Source: Bacillota bacterium
GTDB lineage: Bacteria > Bacillota > UBA5301 > JAMCQP01
DNA length: 49,243 nt
Assembly (NCBI GenBank): GCA_023381695.1
Contig: JAMCQP010000031.1
Coordinates: forward strand, 1 to 49,243
Direction of reading: 5' to 3'
Shown: positions 49,218-49,243 of the stretch, in pieces
How the letters are laid out: each line of letters opens with the position of its first letter
Numbering within the stretch: the stretch's first letter is position 1
Program-made: the position numbers and the translations under genes
Notes under the pieces: generated by a model
Databases searched by the model: none
Seen by the model: the letters and a program-made list of their open reading frames with translations, nothing else
What the model was told of the DNA's origin: nothing

Positions 49218-49243
49218 TGGGAGCTCGCCGGGGAGTCGAACCC
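49218..49243 (-). tRNA. 3' part of a tRNA gene, cut by the window edge
   Basis: Read on the minus strand, the window edge gives the T-arm GGG-TTCGACT-CCCCG, then seven acceptor bases GCGAGCT, a C at position 73 and CCA. The TTCGA loop, the following stem and encoded CCA are standard. C at position 73 is best known from tRNA-His, but the anticodon lies outside, so identity is open. Confidence 0.7.

Overview
The window suggests a moderately GC-rich member of the Bacillota. The signs are sigma-A type promoters, strong AGGAGG-like ribosome binding sites with frequent GTG and TTG starts, a SAM-I riboswitch, a ROK regulator, and the DUF4178/PspA/DUF4247/DUF350 cluster. One gene encodes a predicted outer-membrane beta-barrel of the Omp85 type, so I infer a diderm (two-membrane) Bacillota lineage. 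The genus cannot be fixed from sequence alone.

Region 1 (1-8550) is the left-end part of a Mu-like transposable prophage lying in reverse orientation and running off the left edge of the window. From its end inwards it carries three putative transposase end-binding repeats, a repressor gene, a consensus early promoter with an operator palindrome filling its spacer, a Ner-like regulator, MuA-type transposase, MuB-type ATPase, a small membrane protein, Gam, several small unknown genes, a lytic transglycosylase and a family of repeated-module proteins. The prophage cuts a sugar-binding protein gene; the 3' remnant starts at 8551.

Region 2 (8551-18544) is a sugar uptake and degradation locus. 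It holds an NtrC-type enhancer-binding regulator, dyad repeats and a -24/-12 promoter, a ribose-type ABC transporter (binding protein, double ATPase, permease) and a very large exported GH38 alpha-mannosidase with FN3, discoidin-like and two copies of a further module. The sequence suggests sigma-54 control of mannoside use.

Region 3 (18545-25534) holds a secreted formylglycine-generating-enzyme-like protein whose end is joined to a decayed S66 peptidase gene, a 7TM-GAF-HD-GYP signalling protein, a complete SAM-I riboswitch with terminator before metY, and asnB.

Region 4 (25535-35164) holds gnd, zwf and an overlapping cyclase-family hydrolase that may fill the lactonase step; an AbrB/PIN toxin-antitoxin pair; a DUF4097 protein; the POTRA-less Omp85-like barrel; an RluA-type pseudouridine synthase; and a B12-binding radical SAM protein with short repeats inside it.

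Region 5 (35281-42102) is a leftward sugar operon: ROK repressor, binding protein, two MalFG-type permeases, SIS-domain isomerase or deglycase, and PfkB kinase, with no ATPase gene. Region 6 (42106-45485) has two HTH regulator genes facing apart and a dCache chemoreceptor. Region 7 (45620-49154) is a tightly packed membrane-stress cluster: DUF4178, PspA, DUF4247 lipoprotein, DUF350 and a membrane-fused spermidine-synthase-like enzyme. The window ends in the 3' part of a probable tRNA on the minus strand.
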